DNA from: Pyrrhoderma lamaoense
Lineage: Eukaryota; Basidiomycota; Agaricomycetes; Hymenochaetales; Hymenochaetaceae
Assembly (NCBI GenBank): GCA_002794735.1
Contig: NBAZ01000003.1
Location: 1,116,001 to 1,180,000 of the forward strand
Reading direction: 5' to 3'
DNA length: 64,000 nt
Shown here: piece after piece, positions 33,534-45,113 of the stretch
Numbering within the stretch: the stretch's first letter is position 1
Layout: the number at the start of each line of letters is the position of its first letter
Notes under the pieces: generated by a model
The model's input: only the letters and a program-made list of their open reading frames with translations
Database searches by the model: none
Told to the model about the DNA's origin: nothing
Translations under genes and position numbers: made by a program

Positions 33534-35335
33534 ATGGCTCCGTCGGGTCATAAAGACGACGCAAATTTAGGACCAGCGCCAATTACTGCTGGTGGAACGT
33601 ATACTATCGAAGTAAGCCCACTGACTACTATTTCTCTCTGAGGAATTTCTATTTTAGAGATTGAGTAAACTTTAGACTATTTCTGTAGGATGCAAAGTCT
33701 ATATTAAGCGGAAGGATTCCGACGGCGAAATTGAAGAACGACTTGCTGAAATTCTTTCTATTCGTGACAAAACCACAAACCCTTATGCATCTAGAAGGAA
33801 TAAACCTGATGACTATGAAGGTCAACCTGGGTCTCATCTTGAATTCTTTGTTCATTGGGATCAATTTAACAAGCGTCTTGATGAGTGGGTTTCTGGGGCT
33901 CGAGTAGTTCTTAATAGAGACCTTGAATGGCCGAGGCCAAAATTACCCTCTCAGAAAAAGTCGATGGCCCCAGGGAAAGCGCCTCCGGGGAAAATCCCGA
34001 AGAAGAGAACAAAGTCTCAGCAGCAGATTTATGCAGACGAATCTGCAGCTGCTAGTCCTACCCCATTTGCCGCACCGTCTCCACTCCCTTCTGTTAGCTT
34101 AAAGCGCAAAACACCTCATGATGAGGAGAGTAATGCTGGTGATGACATGGTTGAAGACGATGATAATGATATTGATGCCGAGGGTGAGATGGATGTTGAT
34201 ACAATTGACTTAGTAAATCCCCCTCCCATAAACCCACCAAAGCCTTCGGTTGCCTTCAGCAAAGAACAAGAGATTGAAAAGCTCAGAACATCAGGTTCAA
34301 TGACGCAATCTATCTCTGAAATAGCTCGAGTTAAAAACCTCAATAGATTACAGATTGGCAAGCATGAGGTAGAAGCATGGTACTTTAGCCCATATCCCCG
34401 AGAATATGCTCATCTTGAAATCCTGTATATCTGTGAATTTTGTCTGTCATATTTTCCTTCACCTTTCATGTTGAAAAGGCATCGTACGCGATGTAATCTT
34501 CTCCATCCGCCCGGCAATGAGATCTATCGGCACGAGGACATTTCGTTCTGGGAAATAGACGGGAGGAAACAACTAACATATTGCCGCAATCTAAGTCTTC
34601 TTTCTAAATGTTTCCTTGATCAGTGAGTTGCTTGGTCGCTACAGTTCTCAACATAATCCAATTTCTTTTAGTAAAACACTGTACTATGATGTAACTCCCT
34701 TCTTGTACTATATCATGGTATGTGATTCTCCTGATCTCCTGGCCCCATGCTCATAAAAAATAGACTCAGAGAGACTCGAGTGGATGTCATATTATTGGCT
34801 ACTTCTCGAAGGAGAAGGAGTCTGCAGATAACTATAACGTTGCCTGTATTTTGACTCTTCCGCAACATCAACGGCACGGGTTTGGGAAATTGCTCATAGA
34901 ATTCTCATATGAACTTAGCAAGAAGGAGAACAAACTCGGAAGCCCGGAGAAACCATTGAGCGACCTCGGTCTACTTGGCTATCGTGCTTATTGGGCGGAG
35001 ACGATTGTGGAACTAGTTTTGAATACAGAAGACGATCTTAGTATCGATGATATTGCACAACGGACTGCAATAACACATGGTGATGTGATGAACACGTTCG
35101 TTACTGCTAAAATCGATCTTATGAATTTATTGATATTCAACCCCTCCTCCTTTGTAGATGTACAACCCTTCAATTGTTCAAACACTATAAAGGGCAGCAT
35201 GTCATCTGCCTCTCTGACTCTATAATGGAACAATATGAAAAGGCGCGCTCAAAACGCCGCCGCCGTATAGTTCCAGAGCTTTTGATTTGGAAGCCCCCTG
35301 CATTTACCCGAGACCAACTACGGTTTGGATGGTAA
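33534..35335 (+). CDS. ESA1: MYST histone acetyltransferase Esa1 (NuA4)
   Basis: Esa1 is the catalytic subunit of NuA4 and acetylates histone H4 and H2A. Exons are 33534-33611, 33689-34622, 34672-34717, 34764-35095 and 35158-35335. A chromo/Tudor-knot domain (about 27-90: [36 protein letters not shown]) is followed by a Lys/acidic linker. The MYST domain has the C2HC finger (ICEFCLSYF...RHRTRC), the autoacetylated lysine context [37 protein letters not shown] with the catalytic Cys and CoA loop, and IEFSYELSK with the catalytic Glu. The end [13 protein letters not shown] is diagnostic. The join of exons 1 and 2 lacks one base (exon 1 ends phase 0; exon 2 starts ga|tgc), so the expected E-G-C-K is off frame by one. 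Confidence 0.95.
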
Positions 35336-35667
35336 ACTCCATTGTTGGATTAGAGGTTTGATGGAATACCAGAAGCTGGCGGTTTTCGAAGCGGTGATTA
35401 ATGATGATGGTGGCTCCTCTTTGAAGCCGTTGAATACAATAGCCAGGATGTATATCTTTTTACTGCCTTTCATTTCTCTAGTCTGTAGATTTGCACATTG
35501 TAGATGATACCATATGATTGAAATGTAATTGTACAATTTATGTTATACAGGGGACTGGATTATGCCGATAAATGTCCTGTCAGAATCCGAATGGTAAGAG
35601 ATCAAGCGACTAAGATCAATCATGTTTTGGAAAATTAGGCAAATTTTTACACGTCCGCGAACTTTAT
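35336..35667. other. Convergent 3' region, ESA1 / membrane protein
   Basis: 332 bp without supportable coding sequence. The frame at 35325-35507 overlaps the ESA1 end and has no motif. Confidence 0.6.
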
Positions 35668-36692
35668 TCATGATGCCTGGTTACTTGCCAAACTGCCGGG
35701 TTGTCTTCTCCGCAAGCGGACTCCTGGACTCAAGCCACTATCGTGCTCAAGTTTTTCATCTCTACTCAGGTCCGCAGACTCTAAAACAGTAAATGATTCC
35801 GACTCGGCGGAGGAGTTGGCGTCACCATTGGCACTGTCAGACTCTTGATCCCGAGGCCGATTGGTCCGTAAGGTTCGACGGTGTCGTAATTTATCGGGCT
35901 CTGGAGATGCCTGGCGGGATGATGCAGGGGAGGAAAGAAGAGCACCAGAGAGCTCAAGAGCGGTGCGCTCATCTGTTGGACTAAAGAAACATGCATCAGC
36001 CTCCGGCCCGTCTACCCGAAGGCCATTTCCGCTTGGGTAGCGTGCTGTAGGAATCACCAAATTCGTGTCAAAACGTGATTTGGATTTCGTCGCCGATTTT
36101 TGGTGCCGAGTTGCGGTGGATGGCATTAAGCCCGACGAGCTGCTACACCCAACCTCGTCGTTGTCCGTATTAGACTCAAGTTTCGGGTCTTCACTAGTCA
36201 CATCAATGTGGACCATCGGAAGGTCGACAGACGTCGAATTATCTACATCTCCATTTGCTTCAGGTTCAGATCCGTACACGTCGCTATCTGTTGATTTACT
36301 GTCAGAGTCGCTAGTCGAGGCTCGTGTCGTCTCAACGACGCCAAGGGTACGAGCAATAACATATGCACCAACATCCTGTGTAAGTTATATTATATATAGA
36401 TCATACCAACATCATTTCGTTGTCAGGAGCTCTAGATATGAAACATTGAGTGTTGACCCACCAGCATAGATAGAAATGCAAATGGGGATATCATGACAAT
36501 TGCTAGTAGTTGAAAAGTTGCTGCACTTCTAACGATCCATGGATGTTCTTCATAGTGCCAGAGATAGTCAACATATAAATACCAAAGTCGTACAAGAAGA
36601 TCGAGGAGCAGGGACGCGCCGCCAACGACAGATTCAGAAAAACCGACACTGCTGCTATTATATATTGCCCATGGGTCTTCAGTTTGAGTCAT
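35668..36692 (-). CDS. Unknown membrane protein with long acidic/Ser-rich cytosolic tail
   Basis: Two exons, 36692-36462 and 36375-35668, give 312 residues in one frame. Residues about 20-95 contain two hydrophobic stretches (GGASLLLDLLVRLWYLYVDY and TFQLLAIVMISPFAFLSMLD) joined by HYEEHPWIVRS, then AYVIARTLGV. The intron cuts between SML and DVG. The remaining 210 residues are hydrophilic: Ser/Asp-rich blocks, one YPSGNGLRVDG segment, RHRRTLRTNRPRDQESDS, and a C-terminal GVRLRRRQPGSL. I do not recognise a named family. The look is that of a basidiomycete-specific ER or nuclear-envelope membrane protein, but the location is a guess. A CACGTG box sits at 36817-36822, about 125 bp upstream of the ATG. 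Confidence 0.72.
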
Positions 36693-37008
36693 GTCTTGTT
36701 CTGATTAAACAGCTCAGCGAGAAATAACAAGTTTCCAGCTACTCTAAGCTTCAGGCCAGTCGTTAAGATATAGATTTAGACTGATGGTCCAGCCTAAGAG
36801 CCTTGGAGCACTGTATCACGTGCCTATCTTAATCTGGAAAACCGCTCAAATTTCATTATTACTTTAAGAGTACTTTGGATTGTCAGTCCATCAGCATCAT
36901 CAGGAGTAGCACCTGTCTAGCTGCAAGAAAGATATCTCTGGATCGCAGATGCTGACGACAATAAAGTATGCTCGTCGATATAATCAACTTACGTATATCT
37001 TTGCCAGC

Positions 37009-37191
37009 TCAAGAAGCAGATTTTTCCATAAATTCTATTTTCCATTGACTTTCTTGGGTTAGCATCTGATCTCCGCTCATCTGCATTCGCTTCTTCTTCT
37101 CTGTTCCGAGGACATCAAGCTTGCGATATACTGTAACAACTCTCGGTAAAGTAGTCAGGGCGTCTTCCGGTTGCTGACGCACGTCGGTCAT
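37009..37191 (-). CDS. Possible small gene or first exon, unknown
   Basis: A 60-codon frame from an ATG at 37191 with charged, protein-like composition (MTDVRQQPEDALTT, KLDVLGTEKKKRMQMSGDQM). The frame stops at 37009. Just downstream in another frame is NLLLELAKIY followed by a good donor (gtaagttg) and, about 80 nt on, an acceptor (tttcttgcag). This suggests a small intron-containing gene whose splicing I cannot resolve. No family is recognised, and chance cannot be excluded. Confidence 0.25.
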   Translation of the reverse strand: MTDVRQQPEDALTTLPRVVTVYRKLDVLGTEKKKRMQMSGDQMLTQESQWKIEFMEKSAS

Positions 37192-40100
37192 CGCAGTGCT
37201 TATCTATGGGGCTCAATACTTGCTTCGTATATTAATATATATCAAAGAAAGTAAACAATCACCTTACCACACAAGAACAGATAGAAGAATCTCGTGCATA
37301 AGTCTAGGTGATGTGCGTATCCATTCTGTTCAAAGCGTTCCACCGCGGTGGCTCCTCTACAGATGCTCCTTCGCTTCTGCTGGTTCTACACCTAAATCTT
37401 ATCTCCCAGCTTTTCGGCCATCCAAGCGATGCCAATCAAGGCACTCCGTTCCCTTATTCTCTCGGCCAGGCCGTGCATCTCTGGGACCCCATCTTTGTTC
37501 TGCTTTAATTTTTGGCTGTGCGCATCTTGTATAAAACTGTAGACCCCAATCTCATTGTATTTAATTATACCATCTGCTTCTTTATGATGGAATAATTGAA
37601 ATCACAGCAGCTTACCCCTTTTGCCGTTTAAATTGTACCGGCAAGTAGATCTTCGCTCAATATTCAACCCAAACTTCTCCCCCGCAGCATACAGGGCTCT
37701 GGTTTTTATATCAACCATCTGCCCTATGCAAATGGCCCATCCCGCTGAGTACAATATTTTTCCTGTGAATTTCAAGCAGACTACGCCGCTTGCACGAAAA
37801 CTGAGCATATACTATCATTGATATTGTTCTCCCCCACATCCTAAATTTGTCACAACGTTCAAGCGAAATCAGTCGAGATGCCTTTGTTGTTCTTTAACTA
37901 TACTTAATCATTGCGTAATAGTCCGATTCACGTACAATACAGATTACGTTCCCCACGTTTATAATATGTGTTTCGACAACAGCACTCTGGTAGACATCTA
38001 GCCATCCTTACACAAGAGGTTACTTGTCATATAAGAGGATAGCTCTTAGAGACAAGCGATTAAACAACATGCTGAGAAGGGTACGAGACTCTTAAAGCAG
38101 TCTAGACACGGTAATACACTTCCTATGCGTCTCGCGGGTGCTGTTAATAAACATATACTTCCGCGTACCGTATGACTATGCCTCGTCTGGAAGTACTTAA
38201 TACCGGGAATAATTAAATGGCTTTGGATTTTGTCACCGATTGGCGTTCTAGTGTGTGTTGTCCTGGGACTAAGAAACAGATGCAATGCAGGTCGAATTGA
38301 AATTACATCAGGGTTCAGAGATAAATTTGTCATATTTGTATCTCTTCCCCTGTCTCAAGCCTACATCACTTGTTGAAGACGAACCCGGTTAGCCACTATA
38401 TGTACTATATATCTCTAGTACCCATACTCTAAATTCATATCTACAAATTATAGAGTTCGCTGAAGCTAGTAAATAGGGCCTGGCAATACCGGTTTTCTGG
38501 GTAAAGAGAAGAAACTGAGTCCCGTGCTTGTCTCAATTCGAATGCAAAACGGCGCGTACACTGAATAAAGAGACGAGAATAGTGTTAACAAAAAATAGAA
38601 ACTTACCAGGCCGAGGTCAGTTAAAGTGTAATGGCAACGTATAATAAGCTCCAAACCCAGTTTCTTATCTCCCAGAAATACAGATTTCTAAGCAAGTTAT
38701 TCCTCACCATCTAGACCTTCCTAATATAATACTTTTCAAGTAACTTCCAAGCGTATTCACACTCTCCTGACTTGCCATAGACTCAGTCTTCGTTTCACAA
38801 ACCCCCACAATTTCTTGAGGAGAGGGCTGTGTGTAAATATACATCTGTGCCTTACAGGTTATCCGGGACTGATCTTTTGGCGGTGACTATGATAACTGCG
38901 CAAGGTGGTGCCTGTAGAAATATCGTAAACATCTTTGGAGTTTAGCGTGTCACAACAATAATTGCTTGACTATTGGCTAGGATGCCGAGTGCCGCCTACT
39001 GAGTGTTGAATGGAGAGTTGATGCAAACCTGAGTTGGAGCACAGGGGAGGTACCTCCATAGGAGTATGGATAATTCTACCTTTAGGAGAACTCGTTCCCT
39101 CATGCGGAAGTGAGAGAACAAAACCTGTTACTAATAATAATATTTGTGGGTCTAACGGAAAGGCGGCATTGCACAACTGGGGGCTATCAACGAGTCTTAT
39201 TCATTCAATCGGCGTAGTCAGCAACTAAGGGAATGGAATTGGTATATTTGGTCCGAAGCCAGATGAGTATGCTAATAATTCCATTCAATTATAGTGAATC
39301 ATTGATATTCAGAAAAAAAAGATCATCACGCTTATACCCTAATTCCAGCTTGTAGAATGATCGGGAAAAATACACTGAAGAACAGTCTGTTTTCGTTTTT
39401 CTTCATAAAAATGTGATTACAAACTAAACACAAAGATATACAAACAAGTCGTAAATAAGTATTACAATATCGTTCCGTGCCGTGCCTTTTTTTTAAAGAA
39501 TACACGACTCATCGCCTTTTCGAATCATGAGATACAAATAGCTAACGATCAACAATATCTCGCCAGTTATAGTTCTAAGAATCTGTAGATAATTCGCGTA
39601 GGCCAGTAGTCAAAGAAGTGTTACAGGTATCGTGAGTTTTCTCAAGTCTTCAGCTGCTTAGTTCGCGTGGCAAGTCTCTTTCCTAATCTTGTCTTACTTG
39701 GAGCATGTGCACATGTTTCTCTAAGCCATCTCACCGTTTCCCCTTATTCAGTTCCTATCGCTGTTTTATCTTCTATCTCTATTGCCTTTTTATCATATTG
39801 CTTCTTGACTTTCTCTTCATTGAGCACACAAGATAGACATTTCAATGTGAATATACGAGCGTGTAGCATGCGCAACTTTTATATATCAATTCAGATAACA
39901 GGAAATATAAAATTCTATATGAGAAGGGGATGATCCTTAACGAGTAATCAAGAAACTGAGAAAGCATTCACAATAGCGCCGAAATGAAGAACAAGAATAG
40001 TAAATAGTCAAGAAAGATGATATCCTGAGCAAAGGGAAGTAAAAGCAATTGTCAAATAACAACATCAAATCCTGGTTTTCAATCCAAAAGAAAATGGAGG

Positions 40101-40406
40101 AATATATATAACAGCGCGTACGCATCCTGGCCCAGTTTTTTTAGGTAATGGCAAAAGGAGATTGCACACAGAATACAGATACTACACAGACAAAAAGTAG
40201 AATGGACGAGATATGTACGCGGGCTGGAGGATGGAGAAAAAAAGGAGGTCGGAGTCCGTGAGAATAGGATAGAGGCGATGTAGAGGAGGTAAAGAGAATA
40301 TAGGTCATGTGTCGAAGGAAAACAGGGAGAAAAAGGTAAGAAACACAATAATTATCGTTATTAGCAACAAAAACGAGTCCATAGCAGAGAGATAGAATAG
40401 AAAAAC
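37192..40406. other. 3.2 kb intergenic region, no supported gene
   Basis: Several frames of 60-110 codons exist on both strands (for example 37308-37508 plus and 38046-38333 minus), none with a recognisable motif. The segment 40195-40345 is purine-rich on the plus strand and forms the pyrimidine-rich 3' flank of the minus-strand CSL gene. Confidence 0.5.
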
Positions 40407-43400
40407 CTAAGGATACATAGTGTTAGAGGGGAAAACAATACCGTCAGGGCGCACGAGGATAATTGGTCTCCGCTTTGTCGATTGACTTTCAGGAGGAAGA
40501 CACCCAACAACCTCTGCACATCGGACTTCAACGTATGGAGAAGGGTCAGAACCAAAGAACACAGTTACTGGGTCTGCTTTATTAAAGTTTTCGCCGTATA
40601 GTGTCAACATCTTCGATGCATGGGGATTCGGCTTAGCCAGCGCTGCACGAGACTGTGGACAATTACTCTTCGGAGCTTCCGCTGCACGATCTGGAGGTAG
40701 ATATTTTACCACACCAGGGAATGGAGTGATTGGCTTTGAGGGGATAGGGTACGATCCCGTGACATTGGGAGTTTGTTGATCATACAATACGGGTGGGACA
40801 TAGAAGTTGTATCGAACTTGGTCCGTGCCAACAATTGTCCAGACACTCGTTTCACCAATATCAACTTGCCATAAGGCACCAGAAGATGCAACTTGTTCTC
40901 CATTCGATCCATGTCGGCTGCTACTCGTCGTAGAACCTGCAGATGCACGACGCCGGCCTTTAGCAGAGTGAGTTTTCGTGACCCCGCCCCCTGTACTCGA
41001 AGTCGAACGCTTCCCGCGTTTCACTCGTCCACCATCATTCGACGGGAAATCAAATGAAGAAGGGGAAGCAGGTGCACTAGTCGTTGACGATGGACCAGCA
41101 CCCGAAAAGTAATCCGCCGTAGCATTAGAACCGGCTGAGGCGGGGGTGCCAATAACCGGACTACTCGGTTGTCCGGGGGAGCTTGAGCCTCGAGAAGACG
41201 CAACGGGAGGTGCATTCCATATTCTTCCTTCTACGGGCGGTACGTATTCACCTTTTCACCCATACATGAAAGGAAGGCACCTGTCAGGCCGGGGGTTCCG
41301 GGTTCAGGAATGCCCTTGTTCGCGTCATAAACTTCAAAAGCGATTTTATGCAGCTGTGATACGGGATCTCCACAGACTTCTCCCGGAGCACAGAACAAGT
41401 CGGCAACACCCTTCGCACCTTCTTGCAAGCCTCCGCCGACAACGGTTGTTCCGTGATCTACCTTACGGATGATGAGTACAGGCGACACTACCCCAGAAGT
41501 CAAGCACTGTAGAACAACAGTTTGATTGTAGAAAATCGGAATCTGGGAGCCATTGTTCGTGAAAGGTATGGCGTTTGGCGGCGGAGATGGGTAATCAGGT
41601 TGAGGAGGAGGCGGAGGCGGTGCGTCAATTCCCCCTGCAGGTTTATTTACGTCCACAATATACATTACAAAGGGGTCTAAGGCATCCACGAGAATTAATA
41701 TAGGTCAGAGCTCAATTGCAAAAAATGAGTACAAACAAAGGGCTTCTTACCCCAGCTAGCGGTACGGGCAATAAACGACGGGGTTGCCGTACGTGTTCGC
41801 TGATCGACGCCCATGAGCGGGGCACCGTCTGATCCCTTGAAAGATGCACCAGAGCCTGAGACACATAGATACTTTGTCGATACCGTCTGGCTACGCAATC
41901 GGTGAAATAAAGAGATAGTAGAACCGTGATTGATGCACACTTTTCGGAAGCAAATTTTGACGAATTAAAAAGGAAATATCTCTGTCAATGTGGGGTATTC
42001 TAAAAATAGAACCTATGACGTAAACACGCTTACATTCCAAATTCTTTGCGCTTTGACGCTTTTTGCTAGGCTTACTGATGACTTTGATGGGACGTGAAGG
42101 GAAGACGCCGATAACGCGCTCGGGCTCATCATCAGATGCTGGTGCCATGATTTTCACTAATGCCTCGACTTTCTTCTTTTTTTCGTCAACGTCAGAAATG
42201 TAAAGTTGTTTGCCGACACAGCGCCCAATGTATGTCGTTCCGGAGGGCGGGTCGTTCACATCGAACGCCTTACCAGATGTAGAAGTCCATTCGACACTAC
42301 CCTCTTGTGGCATTGGTTCCCCAGAGATTGAGATTACAACGCGTGGAGGTGCCTGTTTAGGTTCTTCACCCCGGCGTGTTGTTTCTGACCACCAGGAGTT
42401 GCCAATCATAATTGCGGTAGGTGGGGGACACAAGAAACGTTTCTCCGTCCCATATGATTTTTGAGCTACCTTGCTGGACATTACAATCACTGTTCTCTCG
42501 CCAAATGCGAGCCTGTTTGTACATCGTATGTACTGATCCAGATAGGGTCTATTATCCAAAATAACAGATAAATTCCCATTAATAAAATACAACAACAACA
42601 AAAACTCAACACGTTGGGAGGCACAGGGAGTTAGTGAGGGGCGTTGTGACGAACATACCTGATGAAAGACTGGAGATCTGTCGCACCCATTCCAATGTGT
42701 GCCTGAAGTTTCATACGGCTTAGGGTCTCGTCGACGCCAATGTTCTGACCTGGCATACGAAGAGCTAACTCTGTCCCGGAAGCAATTGAGTTGAAGTCTT
42801 CAAAACCGCTTAGGCTGTTATGAGTTACATGAGGGTTAACACCACGCATCATATCCATGGATGACCGGTGGTGCAAGCCTGAGGCTGCTGGGTGAGCTCC
42901 AGGGTAGTGTGATATGCGCTCCTGGAAAGGGGGAGGGAAGAGAAGCCGATCCCAAGGGCCCCGCTTGCGCCAAATTCATCATGATAGTCGGATTGAAAGC
43001 TTCCAGTGCTTACGTTGGAAGCTCTGCGGTCACCGATGAGGTCGTTATAAGAGGACGGGAAGCCGTCCTTGCCAACGCCGTTACTGAGACCGGGGAAGCC
43101 CGAAGCAGACTGGAGACCAATAACCGAATCGTTAGGTGTTAGCGGAGAAACTTTTCCACTTGAGTACGAGGACGAGAGACCATTTACAAGATCAAAAGAG
43201 CCAGAGTTTCCGGACGAGAATGAAGACAATGAGTCTCCAAAAGGTGCTTGAGGAGGGTAGAGTGAATCAGATGAAAGTGAAGGGGGGTAAGATTGACCCA
43301 AAGAAGAAGAAGAAGAAGCATTCGTTCTGCTATAACGTGCAAAAGACGGGACCCCGTTTGGAGAAGGGAAGTAGTCATAGTTTGATGAATGTTCTGAAGA

Positions 43401-43715
43401 TATGTCCATGTTGTCAGCGTGATCGAAAGGATGAGTAGAATGTGAGCCGGAAACTGCTAAAGCCCGATCAAAGTCAGATACGGAAGCAAAAGGAGCATGG
43501 GCTGAGTGCTGTTGAGGATGCATATGGCCTTGTTGATTATTTGGAGGGGAGTAGCTGAGAGTGTTACGTTTGTCAGAGCGGTTGGGAAGGAGGTCGGCGA
43601 GATCAAAGGGGCTGGCTGCGTAGGGAGCTGGAGAGCGATGGTCCATGTGCAGCTGACGGTCGTTAGACTGATGGTGTGGAAGAGCAGACCAGATAGCGGC
43701 TGCGGAACCACTCAT
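40407..43715 (-). CDS. CSL-family (CBF1/Su(H)/LAG-1) DNA-binding transcription factor
   Basis: This belongs to the fungal CSL family (as S. pombe Cbf11/Cbf12), which binds GTGRGAA-like sites. Exons read are 43715-43014, 42921-42659, 42548-42034 and 41939-41751, then from 41685 to the stop at 40407. The first 300 residues are Ser/His/Pro/Gln-rich and low in complexity. The Rel-like N-terminal domain has MSSKVAQKSYGTEKRFLCPP. CINHGSTISLFHRLRSQTVS leads into the beta-trefoil (TVVLQCLTSGVVSP, LIIRKVDHGT, DPVSQLHKIAFEVYD). The C-terminal Ig-like domain (WTIVGTDQVRYNFYVPP, LTLYGENFNKADPVTVFFG) ends the protein. There are two defects. The intron after ARTASW starts gtaag but ends GG, not AG, at 41686-41687. 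A one-base loss near 41233 puts a stop just before VEGRIWNAPP. Either it is a damaged gene or the assembly has errors. Confidence 0.85.
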
Positions 43716-44079
43716 GAGTGTCGAGGGGGACGAGGAGGACTAGGAGAAGAAGTCGAGCGTATGCAGTGATATTTAACTAGAGTCACCACGCGGGGAGTCG
43801 TGACTGTGACTGTTACCAAGTGACGTACGTGACCAAGTAGGGGGGTGAAGGAGATGAGCTCTGAAGTAGGTTGTCGGACTGACAGGACTGGGCAATAACA
43901 CAGGTTGTTCTTATATTCGCGAAGAGCAGACTATACAGTGTCCGCAGCGCCCCCCGCGGACTCCGGATATGTTCATCTCGAAAGAGAATGTCGTCGCTCC
44001 TCACTCTCCCATCTAATCTCTTCTCAGCCTATCACTCATTCTCTCTCTTGCATCTACTCACGGGATAACATCCACCCTG

Positions 44080-44165
44080 GTCCATGTGCTTCCTTTTTTC
44101 TCTTTTCCTTTCTCTTCCTACTTCTTTCTCTCCTCTCTTTTTCTCCTTCCTTCCGTCTTTGCACC
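44080..44165 (+). repeat. Pyrimidine-rich tract upstream of the CSL gene
   Basis: About 85 nt of nearly pure C/T on the plus strand, so G/A-rich in the sense of the CSL gene, 370-450 bp upstream of its ATG. It is low complexity rather than a strict repeat. Confidence 0.7.
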
Positions 44166-45097
44166 ATCAACAACTCAAAGGATATTATATACACAACACA
44201 CCCAGCATTCGAAATAACTCTCGAAAACAGCTTTAATTTTTAGTTACGGACTCCTCGGCGATGAAAGTCAACAGTACAAGTCATCTCGATCCATGAACAA
44301 GAAATTCAAACTCAGATAGAAAACAAACAATTACAAACACAAGCGGGTCCAGATTGGTCTCTGGGACGACCTCGCTTATGTCAACATGGACCGTGCCTGG
44401 GCATTGCTTCTTTGCCAAGGTGCATATGGCACATCCCTTAGCCTGTAGGACCAATCTTAGCGGTCCATAGGCTCCACGGGCTCATCTTCTCGGACACTGT
44501 TATTCTCACCAGAAGTAGTAAGTCATCACCAAGCGCTTTCGTACACTCTCCTCCTCCTCAGGCCTTACTAAACTAGGATGGGTTCTGCAAAACCGCACCG
44601 CTGACACACTCATTCAACATGCCGACTCGAGTCGTCTCCCCCTGACTCGAAATTGTGTTTTATCAGCCATCATTTTATTTTTGCCGCATGCATTGACAAC
44701 TTGTCTCTTCGCTCGACAGCGTTTATTGATGCGTACCGTTGATTTTCACCTGCAGCCCTCCCGACATCAACCCCCATCAGCCATCATGATTAATTGTTTT
44801 TTTTATCACACAGATCTATATCTCATTAATAACGCTCTTGATCAATGCATTCTTAGTATCCAAAACTATCGTCCTCGGTGGTTGCTCTCGGCTCTGTTCC
44901 AATCTTCATAAGCGTTGAATCATGAAGCTATCAACAACATATGCATATGCTTATATCTAATCTCTGTTTACCGTATCGGCAACGTATCCCTTGGTGATGA
45001 GTTTGTCATTTTATGCCTGTTTCATCGCTGTTACCTTTGTTATTCATCACTTTGTCTGTACGTGTTGGTGACCTGAGCTCTCGAAATCAACGTATAC

Positions 45098-45113
45098 TAG
45101 GAGGAAACTCCTA
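45098..45113. repeat. Short perfect inverted repeat
   Basis: TAGGAG, a GAAA loop, and CTCCTA form a 6-bp stem. With a GNRA tetraloop it would make a stable RNA hairpin if transcribed. It may be chance. Confidence 0.4.

Noticed and set aside
37308..37508. 66-codon plus-strand frame with a Leu-rich, protein-like look
   Set aside because: No recognised family and no convincing extension by splicing on either side.
38046..40348. Minus-strand frames rich in Phe, Leu and Ser (for example 40348-40079)
   Set aside because: They read through the purine/pyrimidine tract of the CSL 3' flank, so the hydrophobic look comes from base composition.
43905..44243. 112-codon plus-strand frame with a Phe/Leu/Ser hydrophobic segment resembling a membrane span
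   Set aside because: The hydrophobic part is a translation of the CT tract at 44080-44165.
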